NCBI GenBank assembly: GCA_945948515.1
Contig: CAMFBH010000002.1
Location: 31,018 to 95,017 of the forward strand
DNA length: 64,000 bases
From: an uncultured Clostridia bacterium
GTDB taxonomy: Bacteria > Bacillota > Clostridia > Oscillospirales > Acutalibacteraceae
Reading direction: 5' to 3'
In this document: piece by piece, positions 36,033-45,034 of the stretch
Layout: each line of letters opens with the position of its first letter
Numbering within the stretch: position 1 is the first letter of the stretch
Made by a program: the position numbers and the translations under genes
Notes under the pieces: model-generated
Databases searched by the model: none
What the model was told of the DNA's origin: nothing
What the model saw: only the letters and a program-made list of their open reading frames with translations

Positions 36033-36866
36033 TTATTCAAGGTTTATCTCATACTGCAAAGTGCTTCCTCCGTTTACCGTGTAAAAAAGAATAAGCTTCG
36101 GGGCAATTTCTCCGCTTTGAAGAGCGGAATATTCGATTTTATAATCTGTTATAACAACCTCGCTCCCCTTTACGCTGAAACCCGAAATTTCTTTTTCAAA
36201 CTTTTCAATAATATCCTTGGGAAGCGTTATTGAGGCTTCGCCCGTTATTTCTCCGATTGTACAGCTTGATGAGGCGTATATAATCACTCCGGTTGAATCC
36301 GTTTTAACAACAAGCTGTTCGGAAAGGGTGTATTGCTCAACCTCTTTAGAGGGCGACGGAACATAATAAAATGTATATATAACGCTGTCTGCGCCGTTTT
36401 CACCCGTTCCGACATCCGTATATTCAACCCTTGAAAACTCAAGCTTACCGAGATATTTGGAAACCGCCTCAACAAACTTATCGGCATTTTCCTTTGCCTT
36501 TTTCTCTCCCGATTCGCTTCTTTCCTCGGAATACATTTCCTTTTGGCTTCTCGGATTTTTATATTCAAAAAGCCCCTTATCAAGCTCTCCCGTTATTGAA
36601 ATGTTTTCTCCCGAAGCCGCTTTTTCTATTGCTTTTTTAAGCTTTTTGCCCTTTTCGGCATTCCCCTTAACGCTGTATGTTTTGAGCTCTTTTGAATTCG
36701 GAAGCTCATTCTCGGTTATTATTTCCTTTGCTTCAAAGAGTGCGGAATCATGCGAAACTGCGCTTTGAGAGGTTGTTTCTTTTTTATCGGAGCCCCCCTT
36801 TGAGCACCCGAAAAGGCACATCATAGCCGCCGCTGTTATCAATAGTATTAATCCGATTTTCTTCAA
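36033..36866 (-). CDS. Predicted lipoprotein of unknown function
   Basis: The 277-aa protein begins with a lipoprotein signal (MKKIGLILLITAAAMMCLFGCSKGG); the lipobox FGC puts the lipidated Cys at residue 21, followed by a flexible Ser/Lys linker. The remaining region (about 45-277) is probably a small alpha/beta domain with no motif I recognise. It is 74 nt upstream of ilvA on the same strand, but the function gives no obvious link. ATG 36866 lacks a strong ribosome site. Confidence 0.8.
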   Translation of the reverse strand: MKKIGLILLITAAAMMCLFGCSKGGSDKKETTSQSAVSHDSALFEAKEIITENELPNSKELKTYSVKGNAEKGKKLKKAIEKAASGENISITGELDKGLFEYKNPRSQKEMYSEERSESGEKKAKENADKFVEAVSKYLGKLEFSRVEYTDVGTGENGADSVIYTFYYVPSPSKEVEQYTLSEQLVVKTDSTGVIIYASSSCTIGEITGEASITLPKDIIEKFEKEISGFSVKGSEVVITDYKIEYSALQSGEIAPKLILFYTVNGGSTLQYEINLE

Positions 36867-36938
36867 TTCTAATCACCGCTTTCTTTTTTTTCAGTTTATC
36901 ACATTAATTCTATAATGGCAATAAAAAACATTTTTCTA

Positions 36939-36967
36939 TTGACTTTAAAAAATATATATTATAAAAT
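36939..36967 (+). promoter_or_regulatory. Promoter of the solute-binding lipoprotein gene
   Basis: TTGACT (36939-36944), 17 bp, TAAAAT (36962-36967), about 40 bp upstream of the start codon. Confidence 0.65.
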
Positions 36968-37007
36968 TACAGTTGTTACAATTATCTCGTTTTAAGGGGA
37001 GTTAATA

Positions 37008-37829
37008 ATGAAAAAATTTGTTTGCGTTATTATGTCGGCTGTTCTTATCTGCCTTTGCTTTGCAGGCTGCAGCGGCACAAAATCCGATAAAGAAAAAGTT
37101 CTCAAGGTAGGCTATATTGAAAACTGTGAACCTTTTATTACTGTTTCCGAAAACGGAGAGGGCTCCGGATTTGATGTTGAACTTCTTGAGCTTCTTAATG
37201 AAGAATACGGTCTCCATGTTGAATTTGATAAGCTTGAGTTTGTTAAAATGAATCTCGGCGACAAGCTCAGCAGCGATGAAAACTCCGATCTTCCCAGGCT
37301 TCTTATCGGCGGAATACGCAAAAACACGGGAAATATTAACAGAGAATACACATGGTCCGATGTTATTCTTTCAAACAGAATTATAACTGTTGTACCGGCA
37401 GGCTCGGCAATTAAAGGCTACTCCGATCTTGCAGATAAAAAGGTTATGTATGTAGGAAGCGATGCTAAAGCGGCTCTTGATAAGAATGCTTCTCTTGCGG
37501 CTTGCGTTTCGGCAAGCGAGGCAAAAGATGCTTCTGCGGCACTTTCGGCGCTTTCTGCTAAAAAATGCGATGCCGTTATTATTGAAGAGCTTGCATATGA
37601 AAAGCTTGACGACGCGGCAAAGAGCAGCGTCAGCGTTTTAAACGGCGAGCTTGACACCATTGAATATGCATTTGCTTTTGCAAAGTGGGACACTGATTTC
37701 CGCGATTCATTTAATACAAACTTTAAAACAGCCTGCAACGACAAGGACAACGGCGATCTCATTAAGCCCCTTGCGGAAAAGGCTTTCGGTGTTGACACTA
37801 TTAACCCCGATACCGCAGAAACGAAATAA
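37008..37829 (+). CDS. Orphan amino-acid-type solute-binding lipoprotein
   Basis: A 273-aa periplasmic-binding-protein type 3 (SBP_bac_3) lipoprotein. The lipobox FAGC places the modified Cys near residue 23. Family words are LKVGYIENCEPFI, GSGFDVELLELL and DLADKKVMYVGSDAKAAL, which resemble polar amino acid receptors. No permease or ATPase of this transporter type is nearby, so it may work with a distant transporter or act as a sensor. ATG follows AAGGGGAG. A perfect terminator follows directly, making it a single-gene unit. Confidence 0.88.
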   Translation: MKKFVCVIMSAVLICLCFAGCSGTKSDKEKVLKVGYIENCEPFITVSENGEGSGFDVELLELLNEEYGLHVEFDKLEFVKMNLGDKLSSDENSDLPRLLIGGIRKNTGNINREYTWSDVILSNRIITVVPAGSAIKGYSDLADKKVMYVGSDAKAALDKNASLAACVSASEAKDASAALSALSAKKCDAVIIEELAYEKLDDAAKSSVSVLNGELDTIEYAFAFAKWDTDFRDSFNTNFKTACNDKDNGDLIKPLAEKAFGVDTINPDTAETK

Positions 37830-37841
37830 CTATTAAGCAGT

Positions 37842-37877
37842 AAAAATGCCTGTGTGAAATTTCACACAGGCATTTTT
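37842..37877. terminator. Bidirectional terminator
   Basis: A near-perfect palindrome AAAAATGCCTGTGTGAAA/TTTCACACAGGCATTTTT around 37860 separates the solute-binding gene from the convergent ABC permease. Confidence 0.85.
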
Positions 37878-37886
37878 ATTTTGCTA

Positions 37887-40142
37887 TTAATACTCACTGA
37901 CAAGCTTAGCCTCTTCGAGAGGAACGAACATCAGGCACGAATACTTTCCGTCCTTTGTTACCGCAAAATAAGCCTTTCCAATTAAATAATTATCATAATA
38001 ATTACTTTTATTAATATTATCTTTAAGCGCTGCAAGGCTTTCTTCGACAAGCTTTGTTTGATCCTTATCAAACTGAGTTTTTTCAATTAATTCTTTAATA
38101 TCTTTTTCTTCGGTAATAAGCTCGGCTCCTACCAAATCATATGCATTTAGGGCAAGAACTTCTTTTCCGAATTTACCCGACGGAGGTCCGTAGAACGCAT
38201 TGGAAATATTAATTCCGTCGTACGAAGCAATATCAATTTCATAAAGAGCCTGAATATTATCGGGAGTTATCTCGCTGTCTAAAGCCTTTTCGGGAACAAG
38301 CCCGTCTCTTCTGAGAAGCTTCATAATGTTTTTATCGTTTTGAGTGAAATCAACGGTAACATGTATAATGCCGCTCTCGTCAGTATCGCTTTGAATAAGC
38401 GTTGCAAGCTCTTCCTTTGGCATTGAAAGTATTCTGCTTCTTTCTTCCTTGCTCAAATCCTCATCTAAGAAATAGAGATTAACATAATACTTTCCGAAGC
38501 CGTTTGAATCCGGATTCGTGTGAATTGCTTTAAGGTCTTCCTCGCTCTGAAGCATTAAATCCTTTGTAAACGCCGAATAATACTGCTTTGCTTTGCTTGT
38601 AATATCGGAATAATCCGTTAGAATATCATTGCTTAAAGATATTCCTATAAGATTTTCTGCTTTTTCATCAAAAATCGGAAGCTCTTTTTTATATTCATCC
38701 GTTGCTTTAAGCAGATACTCAAAAGTTACATAGGAGGAATTGTCGAAATACAAGGTTTTTTCTCTGCCGTCTTTCAGCTTATATTTAACAATTTTCTCGT
38801 ATCCTATGCCTCTGATTTCAAGATCGTCTTTTTTGGAGGCTTCAATAATTTTTGTATGCAGCTTTACAATATTATCGAATGTTTTCGAATCCTTATATTC
38901 GCCGGTTTTTGTTGTTTCAATTTTACCTCTGTTATAGTTCAAATACAGCATTGAATCATAGCCGTAAGAATAATTGCATATCCTGTCGTATGTTGTTACG
39001 CTTTCGATTTCATCTGTTTTCGGAGGCTCTGATTTTACATTCAAATAAGCCACACTTAAAACAGAAAGAATAACGAAAAAGCATACAAACTGAACAAGAC
39101 TCGCCGGCTTGAAAAAGCTTTTTTTGCAAAGTATTCCGCCGCCGACAACAGATACAGCCGCACTTATTGCAAGCGTTATCAAAACAGTTTTTGCGAATTC
39201 AGAGGCTTTATACGGCAATGTTCCTATTACCATATAAGTTACAATTGAATATACTCCCCAAAGAGTCAGATAAACAATGAATTTATTTGAAATACTTTGA
39301 GCGGCGCATTCATTTTTCCTTTTTGAATATATGAGACTCGCTGTCGAAAACGCCGCAACCGAAATGGCAAGCATACAAGCAATTATCCACCTGTATCTGA
39401 AAACATGCATTTCAAGTCTAAACACCGCTTCAATCGGTGAAACAAGATCCGGAACCGCTGTGCCTATTGTGCTTGCTCCCTTAACAAATGATGAATAAAT
39501 AACAAACGGAAGGCTTATTATTCTTCCTATACAAAATGAATTAATGAGTGCCAGAACAAAATATTGCCACGATTTTCCCGCTGAAACGGCGCACATTGTG
39601 CATATTGCAAAAACAGCAAAGCACAAAACGGCGCAAACTGCCATTGTTCTTGCTATATGACCTAAATCAATCTGAGCAAATTTGCTCTTAACCGCAATTG
39701 AAGTGTACAGAACAGATATCATACACGCTAAATAGCTCAGTGCAATAATTCCGGTTCCGATAACGGTTTTTGAAGTGAAATACTCTTTTCTCGTTATCGG
39801 CATTGAGCCGTACAAATCAACCTTTCTTTTGTCATAAAGACTTCTGTATGCCGAATTGGTAAACAGGAGCATAAGCACCATAAGCCCAAGCGTTCCTCCT
39901 ACAAGAATGAAAGAAAGATAACTGCCCGTTATATCTATCATCTGATTTGTGAGCTTTATTCCAACCTCGGATTCAGCCTGATACCTTCTCGCATCTTCAA
40001 CATTAAAAACAAATATAAAGGAATAGACAAGCGACACAATTAAGGCTACGCTGGGAACTCCGATAATCCACGATTTAAGCCTAATGATTTCCGCTTTCAT
40101 AACATTAAACAGCGACTTATTTGACAAGGTTGTTGATGTCAT
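37887..40142 (-). CDS. ABC transporter permease (YtrA-linked, large extracellular domain)
   Basis: This 751-aa membrane protein carries an N-terminal helix (LKSWIIGVPSVALIVSLVYSF), a multi-helix core to about residue 380, and a C-terminal soluble region of about 330 residues that resembles the domain called DUF6449. It is the permease for the ATPase encoded upstream. The frame opens at 40163, but GGAGGTGG lies 8 nt before ATG 40142 (MTSTTLSNKSL), which is preferred; the gene overlaps the ATPase gene by 26 nt. With a YtrA-type regulator first in the operon, response to cell-wall-active compounds or nutrient stress is inferred; the substrate is unknown. Confidence 0.85.
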   Translation of the reverse strand: MTSTTLSNKSLFNVMKAEIIRLKSWIIGVPSVALIVSLVYSFIFVFNVEDARRYQAESEVGIKLTNQMIDITGSYLSFILVGGTLGLMVLMLLFTNSAYRSLYDKRKVDLYGSMPITRKEYFTSKTVIGTGIIALSYLACMISVLYTSIAVKSKFAQIDLGHIARTMAVCAVLCFAVFAICTMCAVSAGKSWQYFVLALINSFCIGRIISLPFVIYSSFVKGASTIGTAVPDLVSPIEAVFRLEMHVFRYRWIIACMLAISVAAFSTASLIYSKRKNECAAQSISNKFIVYLTLWGVYSIVTYMVIGTLPYKASEFAKTVLITLAISAAVSVVGGGILCKKSFFKPASLVQFVCFFVILSVLSVAYLNVKSEPPKTDEIESVTTYDRICNYSYGYDSMLYLNYNRGKIETTKTGEYKDSKTFDNIVKLHTKIIEASKKDDLEIRGIGYEKIVKYKLKDGREKTLYFDNSSYVTFEYLLKATDEYKKELPIFDEKAENLIGISLSNDILTDYSDITSKAKQYYSAFTKDLMLQSEEDLKAIHTNPDSNGFGKYYVNLYFLDEDLSKEERSRILSMPKEELATLIQSDTDESGIIHVTVDFTQNDKNIMKLLRRDGLVPEKALDSEITPDNIQALYEIDIASYDGINISNAFYGPPSGKFGKEVLALNAYDLVGAELITEEKDIKELIEKTQFDKDQTKLVEESLAALKDNINKSNYYDNYLIGKAYFAVTKDGKYSCLMFVPLEEAKLVSEY

Positions 40143-41019
40143 ATCCTGCCACCTCCATTTCACTTATAAACAATTCCTCAAGAGTAAGCGGAAGAGTTTC
40201 AATAAACAAGGGGTTAATGCTCTCAAGCAATTCTCTTGCAGTATCAATGCTTCCTCTTGCAGTAAATTCAATCATTTTTCCGAGCTTTGAAATCTTAACA
40301 ATATTAAGCTCTTTTTCTATTTTTTCAAAATCCTGCGGATTATTTAATGCAAGCTGAACGCGGAAAATTCCGAGCTTCAATGCATCAATGTCGTTCTCAA
40401 GCAGAACTCCGCCGAGATGAAGAAGTGCAACATGGTCGCAAACATCCTCAAGCTCTCTTAGGTTGTGCGAAGCAATAACAACAGTTGCGTTGTTTTCCTC
40501 AACAAAATCAATGAGTATTCTTTTAACAAGCTCTCTTATAACCGGGTCAAGGCCGTCAAAAATTTCATCAAACAAAATGCATTCGGGCATAGTTGAAATT
40601 CCGAGCATTATTGCCGCCTGGCGCTGCATGCCCTTACTCATTTGCGAAATCTTTGCTTTAGTATCAATCGGAAAAACCGATTTTAAGTATTCAAACTTTT
40701 CATCGCTCCAGTTTTCATATATTGTTTTATATATTTTTGCGAGTTTATCAACTGTGTCAAAGGATGAAAAATAGGGATAGTCTGAAATAAAGATTAAATT
40801 CTGCTTAACCTTGTTGTTTTCGAAGGTTTCACGTGAATTAATCTTAACGCTTCCGCTGTCTGCTCTATATACACCTGCAATAATTCTGAGCAGCGTTGAC
40901 TTTCCGGCGCCGTTTGAGCCTACAAGTCCGAAAACAGAGCCGCTTCCGATTGTAAGCGTTGTGTTGTTAAGTGCGGTAACATTTCCAAAGGTTTTTGTTA
41001 CGCCTTTAATTTCAATCAT
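40117..41019 (-). CDS. ABC transporter ATP-binding protein
   Basis: This 300-aa ATPase drives the permease encoded downstream. Walker A is GSNGAGKST near residue 34-42, the signature is MSKGMQRQ near 135, Walker B is ECILFDEIFDGLD, and the switch His lies in VIASHNLREL. Domain order and length are those of the drug/lipid (YtrB-like) group of export ATPases. The start overlaps the regulator gene by 8 nt (ATG 41019 within its last codons), so translation is coupled. The 26-nt overlap with the permease also indicates one operon. Confidence 0.93.
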   Translation of the reverse strand: MIEIKGVTKTFGNVTALNNTTLTIGSGSVFGLVGSNGAGKSTLLRIIAGVYRADSGSVKINSRETFENNKVKQNLIFISDYPYFSSFDTVDKLAKIYKTIYENWSDEKFEYLKSVFPIDTKAKISQMSKGMQRQAAIMLGISTMPECILFDEIFDGLDPVIRELVKRILIDFVEENNATVVIASHNLRELEDVCDHVALLHLGGVLLENDIDALKLGIFRVQLALNNPQDFEKIEKELNIVKISKLGKMIEFTARGSIDTARELLESINPLFIETLPLTLEELFISEMEVAGYDINNLVK

Positions 41020-41392
41020 TATTTACTCCTCCTTTTTCAAAAACTTCATCAAGAACATCGCTCAGTTCTTTTTTTGTAAGCCCCGTGCTTTTTGCTTCAA
41101 ATGCCGTATCACGGAATTTTCCGAGCTCAATTTCCTTTATTTTCGTAATAGTTGACTCGGTATCGCTTACAAATGCCCCCTTGCCTACAATAGAATAGAC
41201 CACGCCTTTTTCTTCAAGCATTCTGTATGCCTTTTGAACGGTGTTAGGATTAACGCCGAGCTCACTTGCGAGCGCTCTTACCGACGGGAGCTGTTCATTC
41301 GGAGCATATATTCCCAGCGCAATATACTGAATAATACTGTTCTGGAGCTGCTCGTGAATCGGCAGTCTGCTTCTGTTATCAATGCTAAGCAT
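41012..41392 (-). CDS. GntR-family regulator, YtrA type
   Basis: The 126-aa protein has the GntR winged helix (PIHEQLQNSIIQYIALG, LPSVRALASELGVNPNTVQKAYRMLEE as two overlapping parts) and a short C-terminal dimerisation tail rather than a ligand domain, which defines the YtrA subfamily. YtrA regulators typically repress the ABC operon they head. ATG 41392 follows AGAAAGGAG. A near-perfect palindrome at 41431-41457 sits at the start of transcription and is probably its operator. The signal is unknown. Confidence 0.92.
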   Translation of the reverse strand: MLSIDNRSRLPIHEQLQNSIIQYIALGIYAPNEQLPSVRALASELGVNPNTVQKAYRMLEEKGVVYSIVGKGAFVSDTESTITKIKEIELGKFRDTAFEAKSTGLTKKELSDVLDEVFEKGGVNND

Positions 41393-41430
41393 AGACTTCT
41401 CCTTTCTTGAATAATATTTGCTTTCGCGTC

Positions 41431-41457
41431 AACTGTTCTACTCGTTATAGTACAGTT
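41431..41457. promoter_or_regulatory. Probable YtrA-type operator
   Basis: AACTGTTCTA (41431-41440) and TAGTACAGTT (41448-41457) are inverted with 9 of 10 positions complementary and a 7-bp centre. The palindrome overlaps the predicted start of the regulator-ABC transcript. Confidence 0.7.
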
Positions 41458-41459
41458 AG

Positions 41460-41489
41460 AGTATATCACAAAAAATCAATCTTGTCAAC
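41460..41489 (-). promoter_or_regulatory. Promoter of the YtrA-ABC operon
   Basis: TTGACA (41489-41484), 18 bp, TATACT (41465-41460) on the minus strand, immediately upstream of the operator. Confidence 0.75.
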
Positions 41490-41492
41490 ACA

Positions 41493-41526
41493 AAAAAGAG
41501 CCTGCAAAGCCATTACTTTGCAAGCC
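41493..41526 (-). terminator. Terminator after the phosphoglucomutase unit
   Basis: GCCTGCAAAG (41500-41509) and CTTTGCAAGC (41516-41525) form a 10-position stem with one mismatch; on the minus strand TCTTTTTTG follows. It ends the transcript just before the next promoter. Confidence 0.75.
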
Positions 41527-41541
41527 CTTTGATAACATAAA

Positions 41542-41637
41542 TTAATAAACAAACGCATAAATTCCTGCTGTTAAACCGCTGAGCGCCATTAAAACCGCAA
41601 GAACGATTGCCGTTATCTGCACAAATTTTCTGTTCAT
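41542..41637 (-). CDS. 31-aa single-helix membrane microprotein (Prli42-like)
   Basis: A short frame with ATG 41637 and TAA at 41542 follows AAGGAAAG with a 5-nt spacer, 19 nt after the phosphoglucomutase stop and before a terminator. The product MNRKFVQITAIVLAVLMA plus 13 residues has a basic N-terminus and one hydrophobic helix. Size and pattern resemble Prli42, the stressosome-associated membrane miniprotein of Firmicutes, though such short sequences are weak evidence for homology. If real it would be a membrane-anchored stress or regulatory peptide. Confidence 0.6.
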   Translation of the reverse strand: MNRKFVQITAIVLAVLMALSGLTAGIYAFVY

Positions 41638-41655
41638 TTTGTCTTTCCTTCTGAT

Positions 41656-43371
41656 TTAAATCTCGGTAAGCTTATCGGCATCTGCCTTTAGCTTTTCTGC
41701 AAGAGCCCTTGCGCTGTCAAAAGAATCTCCTACCGCCGTTACATAAGCCTTTATCTTCGGCTCTGTGCCGCTCGGTCTTATAATAACACTGTTTTTGCCC
41801 TCTGTTTCATAAGCAATAACATTAGAAGAAGGAAGGCTGATTTTCTTTTCTTCAAGAGTTTCAAGATTCTTTTCAATGCCTGTTTTGTAATCGGAAATGC
41901 AAACAACCTTCATTCCGCCGAGAGCCTTGGGAGGATTCTCTCTGAGATTTTCCATAATTTTTCCCATTTTCTCCATTCCCGAAGCGCCCTTGAATGCATA
42001 GTTTCCGAGAATATTACAGTAGAATCCGTACTCTCTGTAAAGCTCCTGCATAACATCATAAAGGGTTTTGCCGCGAAGCTTATAATATGAAGCCATTTCA
42101 CATATCAGCATTGAAGCAACAACAGCATCCTTATCCCTTGCATGTGTTCCCGCAAGATAGCCGTAGCTCTCCTCAAAGCCCATAACAAAATCTTCTGCTT
42201 TTCCCTGATTTTCAAGTTCGGTAATAACCTCGCCGATATACTTAAATCCTGTTAAAAGATTTTTTATTTCACAGCCGTAGCTCCTTGCAACCTCAGCAGC
42301 AAGATTTGTTGAAACAAAGCTTTTTGCACAAACCGCGTTCTCCGAAAGAGTTCCGCTTTCCTTTTTCTGAGAAAGAAGATAATTGAGCATCATAACTCCG
42401 ACTTCGTTTCCGCTCATGAGAACATACTCGCCGTTTTGAAGAACGGCAATGCCCACACGGTCACAGTCGGGGTCTGTTGCAAGAAGAATATCCGCCTTAA
42501 TTTTATCGGTCATTTTAAGAGCACATTCAAACGCCTGCTTGATTTCGGGGTTCGGGAAAGGACAGGTTGGGAAATTACCGTCGGGCATTTCCTGCTCGGG
42601 AACAACGGTTACATCATCAACCCCGATGCGGCTGAGTATTTCGCGAACAGGCTTGTTTCCTGTTCCGTTGAGCGGAGTGTAAATAACCTTGAGCCCTGCT
42701 TTTTTGCAATCCTCCGAATTACAGCACTGCTTTTGAACCTCGTTTAAAAACAGCTCGTTAACGCTTTGGGGTATATATTCAATTCTTCCCTCTGCGAGTG
42801 CGGTTTCAAAATCCTCAGATTTTATTCCGCCGAAATAATCAACCTTTTGAATATAGGTATATGTTAAATCAGCCTCTTCATCGGTCATCTGATAACCGTT
42901 GGGATTGTAGCATTTATATCCGTTATACTCGGCAGGATTATGGCTTGCCGTAATAATTATTCCGCTGCTTGTCTTATAATGCCTTACTGCAAATGAAAGC
43001 ATGGGGGTTGGCACAAGCTCGGGATAAATATAAACCTTAACTCCGTTTGCCGAAAGAACTCCTGCTGCAAATTTTGCAAAAACTTCACTTTTTATTCTGC
43101 TGTCGTAAGCAATGGCAACGCTCGGTTTTGAATATTTTGAGTTCAGGTAATCCGCAAGTCCCTGAGTTGCTCTTCCTACGGTGTAAACATTCATTCTGTT
43201 TGTTCCCGCTCCGATTACTCCTCTTAAGCCCGCTGTTCCGAATTCGAGGTCGCAGTAAAATCTGTCGAGTATTTCCTCATCATTTCCTTTAACAGAATTA
43301 AGCTCCGCTGTTAAATCGGAATCAAGAACGGCTTTTTTCTGCCAAAGCTCATATTTTTCTCTATAATCCAT
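41656..43371 (-). CDS. Phosphoglucomutase/phosphomannomutase family protein
   Basis: This 571-aa alpha-D-phosphohexomutase interconverts glucose 1- and 6-phosphate (or mannose phosphates), linking glycolysis to UDP-glucose and surface glycans. Visible are the catalytic phosphoserine loop TASHNPAEYNGYK near residue 145, the Mg2+ loop ATDPDCDRVGIA near 305, the sugar loop GFEESYGYLAG, and the phosphate site RPSGTEPKIK near the end. The length is that of PgcA-type enzymes. The frame opens at 43407, but AGAGGTG precedes ATG 43371, which gives the usual MDYREKYELW start. The microprotein gene follows. Confidence 0.95.
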   Translation of the reverse strand: MDYREKYELWQKKAVLDSDLTAELNSVKGNDEEILDRFYCDLEFGTAGLRGVIGAGTNRMNVYTVGRATQGLADYLNSKYSKPSVAIAYDSRIKSEVFAKFAAGVLSANGVKVYIYPELVPTPMLSFAVRHYKTSSGIIITASHNPAEYNGYKCYNPNGYQMTDEEADLTYTYIQKVDYFGGIKSEDFETALAEGRIEYIPQSVNELFLNEVQKQCCNSEDCKKAGLKVIYTPLNGTGNKPVREILSRIGVDDVTVVPEQEMPDGNFPTCPFPNPEIKQAFECALKMTDKIKADILLATDPDCDRVGIAVLQNGEYVLMSGNEVGVMMLNYLLSQKKESGTLSENAVCAKSFVSTNLAAEVARSYGCEIKNLLTGFKYIGEVITELENQGKAEDFVMGFEESYGYLAGTHARDKDAVVASMLICEMASYYKLRGKTLYDVMQELYREYGFYCNILGNYAFKGASGMEKMGKIMENLRENPPKALGGMKVVCISDYKTGIEKNLETLEEKKISLPSSNVIAYETEGKNSVIIRPSGTEPKIKAYVTAVGDSFDSARALAEKLKADADKLTEI

Positions 43372-43436
43372 AAACAACACCTCTGCTTTTAGAATATTAT
43401 AAATCATTTTCTATATATTAAACCTATTATTTTGAC

Positions 43437-43465
43437 TTGTCAATAATGCAAAATGAGAGTATAAT
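43437..43465 (+). promoter_or_regulatory. Promoter of the comM-GH3-LUD unit
   Basis: TTGTCA (43437-43442), 17 bp, perfect TATAAT (43460-43465), 43 bp before the comM start. Confidence 0.7.
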
Positions 43466-43507
43466 TAGATTAATAAGTTTACATAAGTAATAATTCGGAG
43501 GATACAA

Positions 43508-45034
43508 ATGTACTCAAAGGTAAACTCACTCGGAATATTCGGGCTTGATGCCTTCGGTGTTGAGGTTGAGGCGGACTTAAGCTCCGGACTTCCCCGCTTT
43601 GATATTGTGGGACTGCCCGATGCCGCTGTAAAGGAAAGCAGGGAGCGTGTTCGCTCCGCAATTAAAAACTGCGGCTTCGATTTTCCCGTTTCGAGAATAA
43701 CCGTTAACATTGCACCTGCCGATGTTAAAAAGGAAGGCTCGGTTTACGACCTTCCGGTTTTTATTGCGATTTTAAAGGCATCAAAGCAAATTAAAGCGGA
43801 TTTATCTCAAATTGCGTTTATCGGGGAGCTTTCACTTGACGGCGAGCTCCGTTCCTCAAACGGCATTCTTCCAATGGTAATTAAGGCAAAGGAATGCGGC
43901 TTCAAAAGCGTTTTTATTCCTAAAGGAAACGAATTTGAGGGAAGCGTTGTTGAGGGAATTGATGTTTTTCCCGCCGAAAGCACAAAGGAAATTATTTCAC
44001 ATCTTTCGAAAGACAAAATGATTGCCCCTGCTTACAGAAGCGTTGAACAGGATGAGGAAGAGCCGTTTTCGGTGGATTTTTCAGATGTTAAGGGTCAGCA
44101 AAGCGCAAAAAGAGCCCTTGAAATTTCTGCCGCAGGAGGCCACAACTGCCTTATGATAGGACCTCCCGGAACGGGAAAATCAATGCTTGCAAAGCGCCTT
44201 CCCACCATTCTTCCCGAAATGACCTTTGATGAACAGATGGAAACAACAAAAATTTATTCAATAGCCGGCGAGCTAAAAAACGGCAAACGACTTGTTTTCA
44301 GGCGACCGTTTAGAAGTCCTCATCACACAATTTCCGCGCAGGCTCTAACGGGAGGAGGAACAATTCCGCACCCCGGAGAAATAAGCCTTGCACATCACGG
44401 CGTTATGTTTATGGATGAATTTCCCGAATTTGACAGGCGTTCAAAGGAAGCTCTCCGCCAACCTCTTGAGGACGGAATTGTTAATGTTGTTCGAACTTCG
44501 GGAACTGTTTGCTTTCCGTCGGAATTCATTCTCGTTGCGGCCATGAATCCGTGTCCATGCGGAAATTTCGGAAATCCGAAAAAGGAATGCAAATGCTCCG
44601 ACTCGGCAAAGCGGAGGTATATGGATAAAATAAGCGGTCCGCTGCTTGACCGAATAGATTTGCACATTGAAGTTCAAAATGTTGACTACGAACAGCTAAG
44701 CTCTAAGGGCAAAGAGGAAACCAGTGAGGTAATCAGAAAAAGAGTTAACGAAGCACGAATGAAGCAAAGATTGCGTTTTGTCGGCACAAATGTTACCTGC
44801 AATGCAAAAATGACTCCGAAAATGACAAAGGATTTCTGCGTTTTATCAAAAGAGGCCTCCGAGCTTTTAAAGCTCTCGTTTGACAGAATGGGGCTCAGCG
44901 CGAGAGCATATGATAAAATACTGAGAATTTCAAGAACCATTGCCGATTTAGACAACAGTGAAAACATTGAGCTTAATCATATCGCCGAGGCTTTGCAATA
45001 CAGAAGCCTCGACAGAAAGTACTGGGATTTATAA
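43508..45034 (+). CDS. comM: YifB/ComM-type Mg-chelatase-like AAA+ ATPase
   Basis: A 508-aa protein with an N-terminal Lon-like S5 fold domain (residues 1-160, GIFGLDAFGVEVEADLS), a central AAA+ domain with Walker A GPPGTGKSM near 219 and Walker B MFMDEFPEF near 303, and a C-terminal Mg-chelatase-like domain with a Cys cluster (NPCPCG, CKCSD). ComM is a hexameric helicase that promotes branch migration when transformed DNA is integrated; many non-competent bacteria keep it. ATG follows CGGAGG. Its stop TAA shares a base with the ATG of the GH3 gene. Confidence 0.93.
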   Translation: MYSKVNSLGIFGLDAFGVEVEADLSSGLPRFDIVGLPDAAVKESRERVRSAIKNCGFDFPVSRITVNIAPADVKKEGSVYDLPVFIAILKASKQIKADLSQIAFIGELSLDGELRSSNGILPMVIKAKECGFKSVFIPKGNEFEGSVVEGIDVFPAESTKEIISHLSKDKMIAPAYRSVEQDEEEPFSVDFSDVKGQQSAKRALEISAAGGHNCLMIGPPGTGKSMLAKRLPTILPEMTFDEQMETTKIYSIAGELKNGKRLVFRRPFRSPHHTISAQALTGGGTIPHPGEISLAHHGVMFMDEFPEFDRRSKEALRQPLEDGIVNVVRTSGTVCFPSEFILVAAMNPCPCGNFGNPKKECKCSDSAKRRYMDKISGPLLDRIDLHIEVQNVDYEQLSSKGKEETSEVIRKRVNEARMKQRLRFVGTNVTCNAKMTPKMTKDFCVLSKEASELLKLSFDRMGLSARAYDKILRISRTIADLDNSENIELNHIAEALQYRSLDRKYWDL

